Origin: Priapulus caudatus
Taxonomy: Eukaryota > Priapulida > Priapulimorpha > Priapulimorphida > Priapulidae
Assembly (NCBI RefSeq): GCF_000485595.1
Contig: NW_014577127.1
Span: 609,654-629,752 of the forward strand
Length of the DNA stretch: 20,099 bases
Direction of reading: 5' to 3'
Position numbers and translations under genes: made by a program
In this document: positions 8,440 through 17,557 of the stretch, piece after piece
Position numbering within the stretch: position 1 is the first letter of the stretch
Layout of the letters: each line of letters opens with the position of its first letter
The notes under the pieces: generated by a model
The model's input: only the letters and a program-made list of their open reading frames with translations
Databases searched by the model: none
What the model was told of the DNA's origin: nothing

Positions 8440-9113
8440 CTCTTGCGCGCACCCTGAAGTTTATATTTCTAATGCAGATGAGGAATGCGTGAAAATCGTT
8501 GACATTTTTTTCGACACATGTAAGCGTCGCATAATATTAATTGTTAATTGTAATAATATAAATATAAATTGTAATTTAATTAAACACACCGGTGGCATCA
8601 CGCGGCAGCCATAAGCCGGCCAGGTGACGCTAAGCGCTTTAACTATTGATGATCTCTTTCGCTGATACCAAGTATATATGACATAATGAGGAGCACGCAG
8701 TACGACCGCGACGAGAGTGTCAGTAGAAACGGTGACATACTTCCGGCCGCGGCGCGTCGGCACGCGCTGCGCCAATCACGACGAGTTATGCCGACGGCCA
8801 TCTTGCGAAACCTTCGCCCACAGACGATCCCTTACCGTACTTGCGCTCGTTCGACAGAGGCACTCGCGCGCGCATCATCGCGCACTACCATGCTGCAGAA
8901 TTATAGCGGATGTCCGCGCGGCGGTTGTTGGCCGAGACTTTAACAGTAAACAGCCGTGCTGTCGTTCCCACAATTAAAAACCCACGTCTGTATATCAAAG
9001 ACAACGACGCCGAACGAATGAATAATCCTGTCTCGCTAATCGACTTCGTCGACTCGTGAACTAGAATTAGGGCTGCCGACGCGCGTTTAGTAGGCCGAAG
9101 CGCGTCGCGCTAT
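8440..9113. other. GC-richer flank upstream of the TATA-like box
   Basis: Unique DNA, CpG-rich from about 8690 to 9110 (for example GGCCGCGGCGCGTCGG). It contains a CCAAT at 8773 (GCGCCAATCACG). Two overlapping plus-strand open frames of about 85 codons (8686 and 8717) have no recognisable domain. It is best read as promoter-proximal sequence of the next unit. Confidence 0.35.
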
Positions 9114-9123
9114 CGTATATAAG
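9114..9123 (+). promoter_or_regulatory. TATA-like box of the glycine-rich unit
   Basis: CGTATATAAGG sits in a GC-rich flank about 80 bases upstream of a GTGAGT splice donor (9205). If used, transcription would start near 9145-9150. The call is inferred from position and context. Confidence 0.4.
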
Positions 9124-9147
9124 GAAGCCACGGCGGATGCGCAGAAA

Positions 9148-9204
9148 GGCATGCCACTTGGCAGACCACCTGCCGTTGACTGGATGAGAAGCTAAGATTT
9201 TTGA
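9148..9204 (+). other. candidate first (non-coding) exon
   Basis: This runs from the expected start site below the TATA-like box to a consensus donor, TTGA|GTGAGT. It contains ATG at 9150 followed by a 13-codon frame that closes at TAA (9192), so as written it would be untranslated or carry a short upstream frame. The pairing with exons at 10719 and 11034 is an inference. Confidence 0.3.
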
Positions 9205-9344
9205 GTGAGTTCTTACTTATACTAGCGTTACGTCTTTACTTCACTAACTTGTTCACGTTCTCACATTTGAGTTCCCATGATTGCGCTGTCGTTGCCTAAG
9301 CTTTGCGATTCCATACGAGCTGCTGATGCTATCGATAGCTATAT

Positions 9345-9495
9345 ATATACTATATAACTATACCTATATAACTATATATATACTATCAGGAGCGTATAAT
9401 GACATATTTGTCATATACGCTCCTGATACTATATAACTATATATACTATATAACTATATATACTATATAACTATACCTATATAACTATATATACT
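9345..9495. repeat. ACTATATA tandem array
   Basis: Repeats of ACTATATAACTATACCTATA and shorter forms flank both sides of the hairpin at 9384-9428. Confidence 0.85.
9384..9428. repeat. hairpin 1 (20-bp arms, 4-base loop)
   Basis: TATCAGGAGCGTATAATGAC and the reverse complement of TATCAGGAGCGTATATGACA form a stem with one extra A on the left arm and a loop of four bases. Pairing can continue outward into the AT repeats with one mismatch. It interrupts the tandem array, as an inserted element would. Confidence 0.7.
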
Positions 9496-9503
9496 GGTGA
9501 TAT

Positions 9504-9558
9504 GTATAACCAAGAGTACATAATAGGAGTTAATCTCTATTATTTACTCTTGGTATAA
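9504..9558. repeat. hairpin 2 (about 20-bp arms)
   Basis: ACCAAGAGTACATAATAGGA on the left pairs with the reverse complement of ACCAAGAGTAAATAATAGAG on the right, with a C/A mismatch and one extra base, and a loop of TTAAT. It lies about 75 bases after hairpin 1. The two share architecture but not sequence. Confidence 0.65.
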
Positions 9559-9664
9559 ACTAGACGTGACAGGTGTAGTCGTCGATATAGTCTATAGGCT
9601 TCACAGATAACGTATAGTATGTAGTCAGCTTATAGATGCAGCTCTGTGTGATATAGCATGCTCT

Positions 9665-9748
9665 CTGTGTGTGTGCGTGCGTGTGTGTGTGTGTGTGTGT
9701 CTCTCTCCTTCTCTCCTCATCTTCCTCTCTCCATCTATTTCTCTCTCG

Positions 9749-9794
<46 letters not shown>

Positions 9795-9808
9795 CTTGCC
9801 TCTTCTCT

Positions 9809-9862
<54 letters not shown>

Positions 9863-10278
9863 CTTTTCTCTCTCTCTTTCTCTCTCTTTTCTCTCTCTCT
9901 CTTTTATTGCTCTTTCTTCCTGTCTCTCTCTCTCTCTCGCGCGCGCTCTCTCTTTATTTTCTCTATTTTTCTCTCGCGCTCTCTCTCTCGCTCTGTCTCT
10001 CTCTCTCCCTGCCTCTCTCTCTCTATCTCTCTCTCTCTCTCTTTCTTTCTCTCTCTCTCTATCTTTTTATTGCTCTCTCTCTTCCTGTCTCTCTCTCGCG
10101 CGCGCTCTCTCTTTGTATTTCTCTCTTTCTCGCTCTGTCTCTCTCTCTGCCCCTCTCTCTCTCTCTCTTTTTATCGCTCTGTCTTCCTCTCTCTCTCTCT
10201 TATTTTATCGCTCTCTCTCTTTCTGTGTGTCTCTCTCTCGCGCGCTCTCTCTCTCTCTTTCTTTCTCTTACCCTCTCT
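9665..10278. repeat. CT-rich polypyrimidine tract, about 0.6 kb
   Basis: A short GT run (9665-9700) leads into imperfect (CT)n. Islands such as TCGCGCGCGCTCTC recur at about 9938, 10097 and 10238, suggesting an internal period of roughly 150 bases. All three plus-strand frames stay open for over 200 codons of Ser/Leu, which is a repeat artefact. Confidence 0.95.
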
Positions 10279-10435
10279 ATGTGTACATAGCGGCATGAGA
10301 TCGTAGCGGTGCCGCGTGAAGCATTCCTGATCAGAGAGTCATCCGTGTTCCGTTTGTACGGCAGCTACTCGCGTTGGCTCTCGCACCTGCGTGCACTGGA
10401 GTTTACACCTGCGTGGGTGATTGCTATTTCTCTAG

Positions 10436-10630
10436 TTCATATACCTGTACGTACGGACGACAATACTCGTTGGTCATTACCTGGTTGCATGAAAATCGTG
10501 TTTATACCTGTACGACGGACGACAACTCGTTGGTCATACCTGTATGCATGACAAATCGTTGTTTATACCTGCACGACGGACAAATCGTTGGTCATACCTG
10601 TATGTATGACAACTCGTCGTTCATACATGA
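10436..10630. repeat. minisatellite with ~60-bp unit, three diverged copies
   Basis: The unit contains TATACCTGTACGACGGACGA, CTCGTTGGTCATACCTGTAT and GCATGACAAATCGTTGTTTA. Copies begin near 10439, 10504 and 10565, with a partial copy upstream (TTTACACCTGCGTGGGTGA). Copy lengths differ by several bases. It lies in the presumed intron upstream of the 10719 exon. Confidence 0.8.
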
Positions 10631-10718
10631 GTGTGACGGTGATAACTAGGGTGTTTCGCACCTACGCGACTGTTAGCCTCGTTGTCTCATCATCGGCGTT
10701 TATTGTTCTGTGTTTCAG

Positions 10719-10759
10719 AGTGTTCCAACATTAAGCTCTGTGATCGTCGATATCTTTGC
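10719..10759 (+). other. candidate 41-nt exon
   Basis: A strong acceptor (TATTGTTCTGTGTTTCAG) and a strong donor (TTTGC|GTGAGT) bracket 41 bases. Two of three frames are open; one reads SVPTLSSVIVDIFA. There is no ATG. Splicing it to 11034 would continue one of the frames of the glycine-rich block. It is plausible as a 5' UTR or coding micro-exon, but unproven. Confidence 0.4.
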
Positions 10760-11033
10760 GTGAGTATATCGCATTCAGCGAATCGTTTACGGCGAATGTT
10801 GCTAGTCCCCCGAAAATAATTTTATTAAATAATATAGGACACAATCTACAAAAACAATTGCAGATTACGCTGACAAAAATTCTAAACTTAAGCCTAACGC
10901 AATTTTCTACATGTTGAAAATTCCGCCCGCCCTCCTGCGGCTAGATGCGCCTACGGTCCTGCTCTCAGTAGCTGCGGGATCGTAACATGCCGACATGGCG
11001 GCACTCTAACAATGATCGTTTTTAATGTCGCAG
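10760..11033 (+). other. presumed intron before the glycine-rich exon
   Basis: 274 bases from GTGAGT to an acceptor TTTTTAATGTCGCAG. Nothing else is recognised in it. Confidence 0.35.
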
Positions 11034-12490
11034 GTTCCGCGTTTCGATCGCGTTGCGAAAACTATGCCGCCAGCAACGGCGCCGGCAACCCACATCGGCA
11101 ACGCGATGCCAGGGGATACAGCAACCTAGGCGACGTGGCACCTCGGATACGGTGGGCGGATTCCGGAGGCGGCGATACGGAGGCGGCTATTACGGCGGAT
11201 ACGGAGCGGATACCGGCCGGATATGGAGGCGGCTACGGAGGCCGGCCTACGGCAGGGCGGTCTCGGACGCGGTCTCGGCGCGGTCTCGTGCCGCGCGTCT
11301 CGGAGCCGGTCTCGTATTACGGACGCTAGCCTCGGATTACGCAGGCGGCAACGGCAGGCAGTCTCGCGATACGGTAGGCGGCTACGGAGCGGCTACGGAG
11401 GCCAGCCGTCTCGGAGGCGGCTACGGAGGCGCGTCTCTAGAGGCGGTCTCGGAGGCGTCTCGCTCGGCAGGCCTCGGCAGGAATTCAACCGGGGCGGAAG
11501 ACGCGCGTGGCTCTCTGCTGGCTTCGCCGGTGGTCTCGTCGGACAGGAGGACGTTCACGGTGTCGGTCAGGTCGCTGTCTCCAGGCCGCTTACACCTCCT
11601 CGGGATGGCAACGGGATCGTGGATCGGCAACGCCATCAGCTCTTCGAAGCGTCCGATAGCAGTCGTTCGGAACCGGAGGCTTTCACTTGAGGGGCGCCCG
11701 CGACGCGCTTTGCCGACCCACGCCCGTCCGGCCACCGAGCCGAGATCCGCCCCGGGCGTCGCGGACAGACAGTACGTAGCTGCCTTCGCCTGTCAGTGGC
11801 CCACGCGCCTCTGCCTGACGCTCGCTCGCCTCGGAAGCGGTGTCCGCCGCCTCGGCCCGCCAGGCCTCCGCCGTGCCCAACCAAGAGGCGCAGGCTCAGT
11901 TCAGCAGGGCCCGCCGCGGCGCTGGAGCCGGATCTGCCGGAGCCGCATACGGATACGCGAGGAACCTGCCCTACTCTGGCAATCCAGGCCGTCAACGTCG
12001 GCCGCCCCACGTGTGCAGCTCGGACCTCTGGACCGCCGTCGTCGGCGTGAGGCGCCGGTGACGCGTCTGCTAGCGGAATTAGCGGAAGCAAACGCCGGAT
12101 CCCTCTGTTGGAATCAACCTAGGAGCGCGAACATCGGAGGCGGGAGCAGATGGGCCTTGGATCTGGAGTTATCCGCGGAGCTGGAGTCGCCCGTCTAGAT
12201 CCGTCCGGCGGAGGCTGGAGTCGGTCTTTAGATCCCGTCGGCGGAGCTGGAGTCGCGTCTTAGATCGTCGGCGGAGCTGGACTCGGTCATGGATTTGTCG
12301 CGGAGCCGGACTCGGCTTAGCGCGTTCACGTTACGGAGTCCACGCTGTCGGCACCTCATACGCACAGCAGCCCCGCCTCGATGCCGCCGTAGAGCGGCCA
12401 TCAACTACGACTCACCCGTTAACGCGCTACAAACGGCCGGCAGAGGGATACGGCAGCAGCAGCGGCTACAACCGCAAAGGCACTTGGTAG
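11034..12490 (+). pseudogene. glycine/tyrosine-rich repetitive coding block, frame broken
   Basis: GC-rich sequence made of coding-like repeats, in sharp contrast to its AT-rich flanks. Tyr-Gly runs appear in alternating frames: RYGGGYYGGYGAD at about 11173-11211, then GYGGGYGG at 11219-11242 in another frame, then VGGYGAATEASRLGGGYGG near 11380-11430 back in the first. At 12175-12320 five copies of GCGGAGCTGGAGTCG occur at spacings of 34, 32, 30 and 29 bases, so most neighbouring copies are out of frame with each other. The last 60 or so codons are open and natural-looking, ending YKRPAEGYGSSSGYNRKGTW then TAG at 12488. The product would be a low-complexity Gly/Tyr/Ser/Arg-rich protein, such as a cuticular or other structural secreted protein. 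No signal peptide is visible and the family is not identified. It is either a decayed gene or a live gene with uncorrected sequencing indels. The longest single frame (11053-12198) is not a reliable protein. Confidence 0.5.
12175..12315 (+). repeat. GCGGAGCTGGAGTCG tandem repeat, five copies
   Basis: Copies begin at about 12175, 12209, 12241, 12271 and 12300, separated by TCTTAGATC-type linkers. Read in their own frames they encode Gly-Ala-Gly-Val and Leu-Asp-Pro-type units. It forms the 3' part of the glycine-rich block. Confidence 0.75.
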
Positions 12491-12830
12491 ACACCACGTC
12501 CACGATGTAGATAACAAGACACGAGACATAAAGGCAACGGACAGTAAACCGAACATACGACGAAATACTCCCCAGCAACCAAAGAATCGTTGCCTTCTAT
12601 CAGAATCAGACGCGTCGCATTGGCAATATTGTTTCCATTATTTTTTGTTGTTTATTTGGAGAACAAATTAATGAGACTCATTTTATCTCGCCGTTTTGTG
12701 CTCCTGCCCTACCAGTGTGGGACGCCAATTCGAGATGGCAGAACTTTATATCGGGAAATTTCTTCTCAGTACCGATATACAATTTCTTGTAACGTGAAAA
12801 CCAATAAACGTCTCGTTGGCTCTAGCTGCG
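12491..12830 (+). other. probable 3' UTR of the glycine-rich unit
   Basis: Unique sequence following the TAG at 12488. It ends at a canonical polyadenylation signal with GT-rich sequence (TCTCGTTGGCTC, GTGTCTGCAAGTGTGG) a short way downstream. The open frame beginning at 12590 lies within it and has no recognisable domain. Confidence 0.5.
12803..12808 (+). terminator. polyadenylation signal AATAAA
   Basis: CCAATAAACG lies 313 bases after the stop of the glycine-rich frame, with GT-rich sequence following. This supports transcription of the locus on the plus strand, now or in its recent past. Confidence 0.5.
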
Positions 12831-13300
12831 GCGGGCCGACTCGCCCTCTTCCCAAAAAACTCCGTGTCTGCAAGTGTGGCCATCTGTAGGCATCGCTTTT
12901 TTTTTCACTTACACCGCTTAATTTAATAACTATAGTTTCGTTATTCATGTACAATATAACACGTGAACTATGAAAATTGCCACTTCGCTTGCCGCTAAGT
13001 GCTTTTTTGTTTGATTTGTTTTACAAGCAGCTCTTCGCTGCGATGACACAATATTCTGCGCATAATAGTCTGTGATTAAAACGTTGTCCAGAGTACATGG
13101 TACGCAATCGCAACACGCAATAATTCAGGTTTGACTCCGGTACACTGCACCGTGATCGCTTTGCCGGTGCGCTATGCGGCGGGTTACTATGAAGCTCGTG
13201 TGTGTATGACAATGCGCTCCAAAAATTAGCTGCTGTGCTCACGCGTACAATAGCTCACGTAGTATTAATATGTGTACGAATATACACCATGCGCGCACAC
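12831..13300. other. unique intergenic sequence, no gene seen
   Basis: Short open frames only. GGTTTGACTCC at 13128-13138 resembles a Pol III B box, but I found no matching A box or tRNA fold. Confidence 0.5.
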
Positions 13301-13305
13301 GCGCG

Positions 13306-13379
13306 CGCACGCACACGCACACACACACATAGATATACACAGGATATAATATGTATACACATATATATATATATAAATA

Positions 13380-13422
<43 letters not shown>
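13306..13422. repeat. compound CA and TA repeat
   Basis: (CG/CA)n at 13292-13330 is followed by unique sequence and then (TA)n at about 13358-13422, interrupted by TATTTATTTATTT. Perfect TA runs of this length readily extrude as cruciforms. Confidence 0.9.
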
Positions 13423-13681
13423 CTTATTATCACTAAAAAATGGTTCATACATCCGACATCCAACTATGCCTTCTAGACACTTCACACCGTCTTTGCTACC
13501 CCACAGTTTGTACCTGTTTCCCTTCCTCTAATATATCACGCCTTCTTTTTACAGGTTTTGCTTTATCCTTATCTGCGATATACTCGTAGCTACACATTTG
13601 CTTCTATATGTTCCATAACACCTATCTACCGCTAATATGTATCTTTCATATATATACCAAATATATTTTATATACCATATC

Positions 13682-13787
<106 letters not shown>

Positions 13788-13799
13788 TGCATCCCACAT

Positions 13800-14185
13800 A
13801 TCTGCAACCTACCGACTGTACCTCGTTTATCTACATGTTTATCTATTATTTAGAAATTTCTTACACATCTATGACATACTGTTACTCCCGCCCCTTCTCA
13901 CCTATAGTCACCTATCCAAATGTTTATTTATCTAACACACATTCTCTCACTGTTGAAACGGGCCGCGCTGCCATGTCGGGTCGTACTATTATCGCTAACT
14001 AAATTAGACAGAGGGCACTCACGCCGAGGAGTGGCATTACCGCTCCGCCAGCATGTGAACATGTATGTGTTTACGAGGTGGCTCGCCCGCTCGTGGTGGT
14101 TTGCTGCCTGACTCACTCGCCTGCTGCTGACTCGCGCTTGCTGACTCGACGAAAGCTAATCGATCGCGCCCGCGCGGACTGGACA
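13800..14185. other. unique sequence, no gene seen
   Basis: Overlapping open frames of about 62 codons occur on both strands at 13920-14116, with no recognisable domain. The region 14030-14180 is rich in CTCGCC/GCTGACTCG-type short repeats. Confidence 0.4.
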
Positions 14186-14230
14186 ACACACACACACCAC
14201 ACACACACACACACACCACACACACACACT
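14186..14230. repeat. short CA repeat
   Basis: About 45 bases of (CA)n with two interruptions. Confidence 0.9.
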
Positions 14231-14338
14231 TGCATGGTTATTTATTGTATGTATCATACACATCTTGGAGATAAAAGTAATGTTATTACGGGACGTATAT
14301 CACAGTGCGGAGTATAGCCTCGTATTTAACCTCGTTTG

Positions 14339-14743
14339 ATGCCTGCAGAGCGAAAACAACGCGTAACTGTAGGTTGGTTAGTTGATTTCAATGCAAAGAA
14401 AGGCAAGGTTGCAGCTAATGTAAACTTCTAAAGAAACCAGCCAAAATCAGGCGAAGATAGGTTGAGTAGTTTTCTCGCAGACATTGGAAGGTTTTATCGT
14501 GACATCTACACTTCCTTCATATTGAGGTTCGATGGCTTGCTGTACGAATCTGCAGCCGGATATCCGCGCGAAGCCGTTCAAAAACGCCGCGTAGCGGCAC
14601 TTTTGCAATTTCGCTCCTTTCTCGAACGCCAGTATACTCCACGCGTCCGTCCTGAGGCCGTTAGGTGTAAAGCGCGTTTTTTTCGCTCTAATCTGCACGT
14701 TCTGCCCATTGACGAGGCGGATCGCACTTACCAGTTTAGGTAG
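14339..14743 (+). CDS. unassigned open frame of 134 codons with one internal stop
   Basis: ATG at 14339 opens a 30-codon frame (MPAERKQRVTVGWLVDFNAK onward) that closes at TAA 14429. The same frame continues without another stop to TAG at 14741, giving a further 103 codons that include FLADIGRFYRDIYTSFILRF. The combined composition is mixed and protein-like rather than repetitive, but I recognise no domain. The minus strand is also open over 14447-14698, which weakens the case. A potential 61-base intron (14420-14480, GTAAAC...CTCGCAG) would remove the stop, but it shifts the frame and gives an early stop. It could be a broken gene, a fragment of a mobile-element protein, or chance. Confidence 0.2.
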
Positions 14744-15243
14744 AGAGCGGGCCTAGAAAAGCTTCCCAACGCATTTTGTAGGCTACCTAGGCGCCGCTTT
14801 CTTTGGCTGTAATAACGGAGTTTTTTTGTTGACATGCCTAACAATATATAGCGCTGATGCGTTAGCGTTGCACTGGCTGAGTTTAGAGCGATACGATATA
14901 TAGGAATTTCGTCTGTTCGCTATTCGTAATATCAACGGTGGAGTTTCATTGTCACTCTTTATCTTGCTATTGTGTCTCTGCCCATAGTTACACTCAACAT
15001 TTCAACATGTGGCAGAAGTGCCTAAACTGTGAACAGTGGGAAGCTTGAACTGTAAGTGTCCGTAAGAATTCACGTGAAATTCGGAGGGCTCCGACTCGGA
15101 CGGCCCAAGGATAGGAGCAACATGAGTCCCAATAAAACCAATATGCCCTCGTACTCGTTTGATTCTACAGGCACCTAGGCTAATTATATATATTATGATA
15201 TTCTAACACGATCCCCCAATGCGCAGATCGAATTGTATCCACA
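14744..15243. other. unique intergenic sequence, no gene seen
   Basis: No open frame of note, repeat or RNA gene is recognised. Confidence 0.5.
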
Positions 15244-15480
15244 CCTACGAATACTGTCATGTACTACAAGTACATTACAATAATGACTATGTAAGTAACT
15301 ACTACTCAGTACTAGTACTTACTAAGTACCAGGCACTACTTACAGTATACTAGCTACTAGGACTACGTTACTACCAGGAGTATTAATGACAAACAGTGTT
15401 ACGGTAACTATAAGTTAAACTATATTAATAATGACGACTGCCTGTTAGTTGTTACTAGTACTCCTACTAAATTATAATAA
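15244..15480. repeat. degenerate ACTA/AGTA-rich tract
   Basis: Frequent ACTAC, AGTACTAGTACT and TACTAAGTACC words give many small overlapping palindromes. No fixed period is apparent. It may be a very old tandem array. Confidence 0.4.
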
Positions 15481-15796
15481 AATATAAATTGCCTAACTAA
15501 ATACGAAATCATTTACTACCAACTTTCTTCATGTTTTCTATAGGCATATGGCCTACTCTCTTTGACCTAATTATTGACCGTCAGTTTCCTGTAAATTCCG
15601 TCGAAATCCTACGCCAACGTACGCTGCGGCTAGCCAGTTGCTCTCGGCGGCGCGACTGTTGCCACGCTATACACTAATATATATAGCAGGTAGGAAATGC
15701 GTGCTGCCAAAATTTCGCTCGACGCTCACTTCATTTGAACTTTTCAACAGCACGAATACACATTCCAACAGCTTCTCATCTTTGTTTCTCTTGAAC

Positions 15797-16252
15797 AACA
15801 GTATTCACTTGTTATAAAAAAACATAATGGTTCTGTTCCACGTAACGAGCTGTGTCTATGCGAAATCACACAAAGACTGATCGAAATTCTCGCGTTCGCG
15901 AACCTTGCCCAGTAATGGGAAATGGCTGTCAGCCGCCCAACACGTGCAACGTTTTTGCAAAGTTCCAATGGCGAGGCTGTACTGGAGTTGGAAGCAGTGC
16001 GCCCGCCCTGCGCCGCCGCCTATAGCCATAGACTGGCACTCGCTTCCACCTCTCGGCTAGCTTTATGTCACTCGATGGGTAATCGAGGTGGGAGTGAGTC
16101 CCAGTCTATATAGCCTTTGTCCTGCAGCCATTTCCATTAGGGCAATGTTCCGCGAACGCGAAAATTTCGTCAGTCTTTCTGTGAATTTCGCGGGGACACA
16201 GCTTAGGTTACGAACAGAGACATTATGTTTTTTATAACAAGTGAACACTGTT
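15797..16252. mobile_element. long foldback (inverted-repeat) element, 456 bp
   Basis: The left arm 15797-15928 starts AACAGTATTCACTTGTTATA. The right arm 16125-16252, read in reverse complement, starts AACAGTGTTCACTTGTTATA. The arms match along their length with scattered substitutions and small gaps, sharing words such as ACATAATG, GCTGTGTC, AAAGACTGA and CGCGTTCGCG. A second inverted repeat lies inside (16024-16052 with 16084-16115, sharing ATAGACTGG and CCACCTC). About 92 bases, including a GC-rich stretch at 16001-16020, are unpaired on the left side only. There is no coding capacity. This fits a non-autonomous foldback or MITE-type element. CAGTRTTCAC ends could suit hAT or Tc1-like elements, but I see no clear target-site duplication. 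Confidence 0.7.
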
Positions 16253-16303
16253 CACGTCCAAATGTCTGCCTCTGCTGTCCCCACTAAAATTGTGGACTGT
16301 TCG

Positions 16304-16373
16304 CTGGCAGCTATGGATTTGGCGTGCGCCGGGCCGCGTAAGATTTCGGGCGCACGGATCCATAGCTGCCCAG
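16304..16373. repeat. 70-nt GC-rich hairpin
   Basis: CTGGCAGCTATGGAT (16304-16318) pairs with ATCCATAGCTGCCCAG (16358-16373), with one extra C. After a small internal loop, GTGCGCC pairs with GGCGCAC, leaving a terminal loop of about 18 bases. The size and shape resemble a microRNA precursor, but it lies next to a foldback element and may be part of a larger inverted-repeat structure. Confidence 0.6.
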
Positions 16374-16417
16374 CGCTGCATACATGTCCGTAGGACGTTC
16401 TTGCGGGCGCCGTGCGC

Positions 16418-16441
16418 CTTGCCGCGGAACTGCGCGGCAAG
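16418..16441. repeat. perfect 9-bp stem, 6-base loop
   Basis: CTTGCCGCG (16418-16426) pairs perfectly with CGCGGCAAG (16433-16441). It lies 45 bases after the 70-nt hairpin. Confidence 0.6.
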
Positions 16442-17556
16442 ATCTGCGCTCAGCACTTTTCGGGTCAACACCTTCTTTCGCAACGCTACTCTAGTATCCC
16501 TCTCATCTATCGTGATACGGCGATTGCACTGCTTTTAGTCACAGCTTGTCATGTCTTTTTATTAACTACAGCCTGCCAAGTTGCCAGCAAAACTTCCGAA
16601 AACAGTCTTTGTTCTCTGTCCCACTTCATAAATTATGAGCCTGATTTCCTCTGCGCGAAATATTCCTATTTCTTCCTCCCTCCTTTCTTGAATTGATGTG
16701 TATATTTTTACAAATAACTTTGCTCTCACCGCACTTTCTTGAAAATGGTGTTATTGGCGATGGATGGCAAATAAGAAGACAGCTGACTAGTTTCATAAAA
16801 GTTGTTGATTGATGATTCCTTCCGCGAACACGAACTGCCAGCCAGCAGCAACGATATAATTAATGTTTTGTGCGGTTGTTACTAATGGATTGTTGTATTA
16901 ATGCTGCTTTAGGCAGTTTGAAAGCTCACATTTGATATCACAATTCGATGATTTTAGATCGGACAATTATTTTGATGCTAACAATTCTACCTGAATGTGC
17001 TAAATAGTGTTTAACGACTATTGGGAGGACAGGAAGCTTATGTTAAAACTGAGGAAAGACATCACTGAAGAGATGTATTTACGTAAATCACGTTTGGTCA
17101 TTAACTTTAGGAAGCTTTTATTTAGCTCACCCTGTACAAATGTATATATGTTTTCCAAACGTTAAAAACATATGAAACAGTTAAAACCTGAGTTGTTGCG
17201 ACGAGGCTTGTACTGCTGTTTGCGCATGACTAGTAAGCAATACGACGTACCGTGCTTTTGCAGCTCCGGCCAATGTGTGTATCAGCTTGAGACTTTATTA
17301 TTATTATTTACTGGTATATTCAGCCACGCCTATATTACCAATTCTTCTTTATCTTATTTTAACCGTATACTGGTCGTTTGTTAAACTTAACCAGTGATAC
17401 TATTCTTTTACACCAAACGTGAATGATGGATGTCAATATATGTGCGAAATTACTCCACAAAAGTAGCGCACATGGACAGTGAGCGTGCGCGCATACCGGG
17501 CACGTTAAGTATGCCGTGCGCCTACGCGTCGCGTTACCGGACGCCAGCCTCCCAGG
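16442..17556. other. unique intergenic sequence, no gene seen
   Basis: Open frames up to 94 codons without recognisable domains. AT-rich. Confidence 0.5.
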
Positions 17557-17557
17557 C

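Noticed and set aside
9658-10306. Three parallel 210-codon Ser/Leu frames
   Set aside because: CT repeat artefact; all three frames being open at once argues against coding.
10436-10630. CRISPR-like array
   Set aside because: The ~60-base copies are contiguous and diverged, without distinct unique spacers, and the DNA is eukaryotic.
11636-12091. 151-codon minus-strand open frame
   Set aside because: GC-rich shadow opposite the glycine-rich block; the stop, poly(A) signal and splice sites all favour the plus strand.
11053-12198. A single intact 381-residue protein
   Set aside because: The frame follows glycine-rich peptides only in parts; the same repeats are read in other frames elsewhere, so the continuous frame is partly a by-product of GC-rich sequence.
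12590-12889. 99-codon open frame
   Set aside because: It overlaps the presumed 3' UTR and the AATAAA signal and has no recognisable domain.
13128-13138. B-box-like GGTTTGACTCC
   Set aside because: No A box at a suitable distance and no cloverleaf can be drawn.
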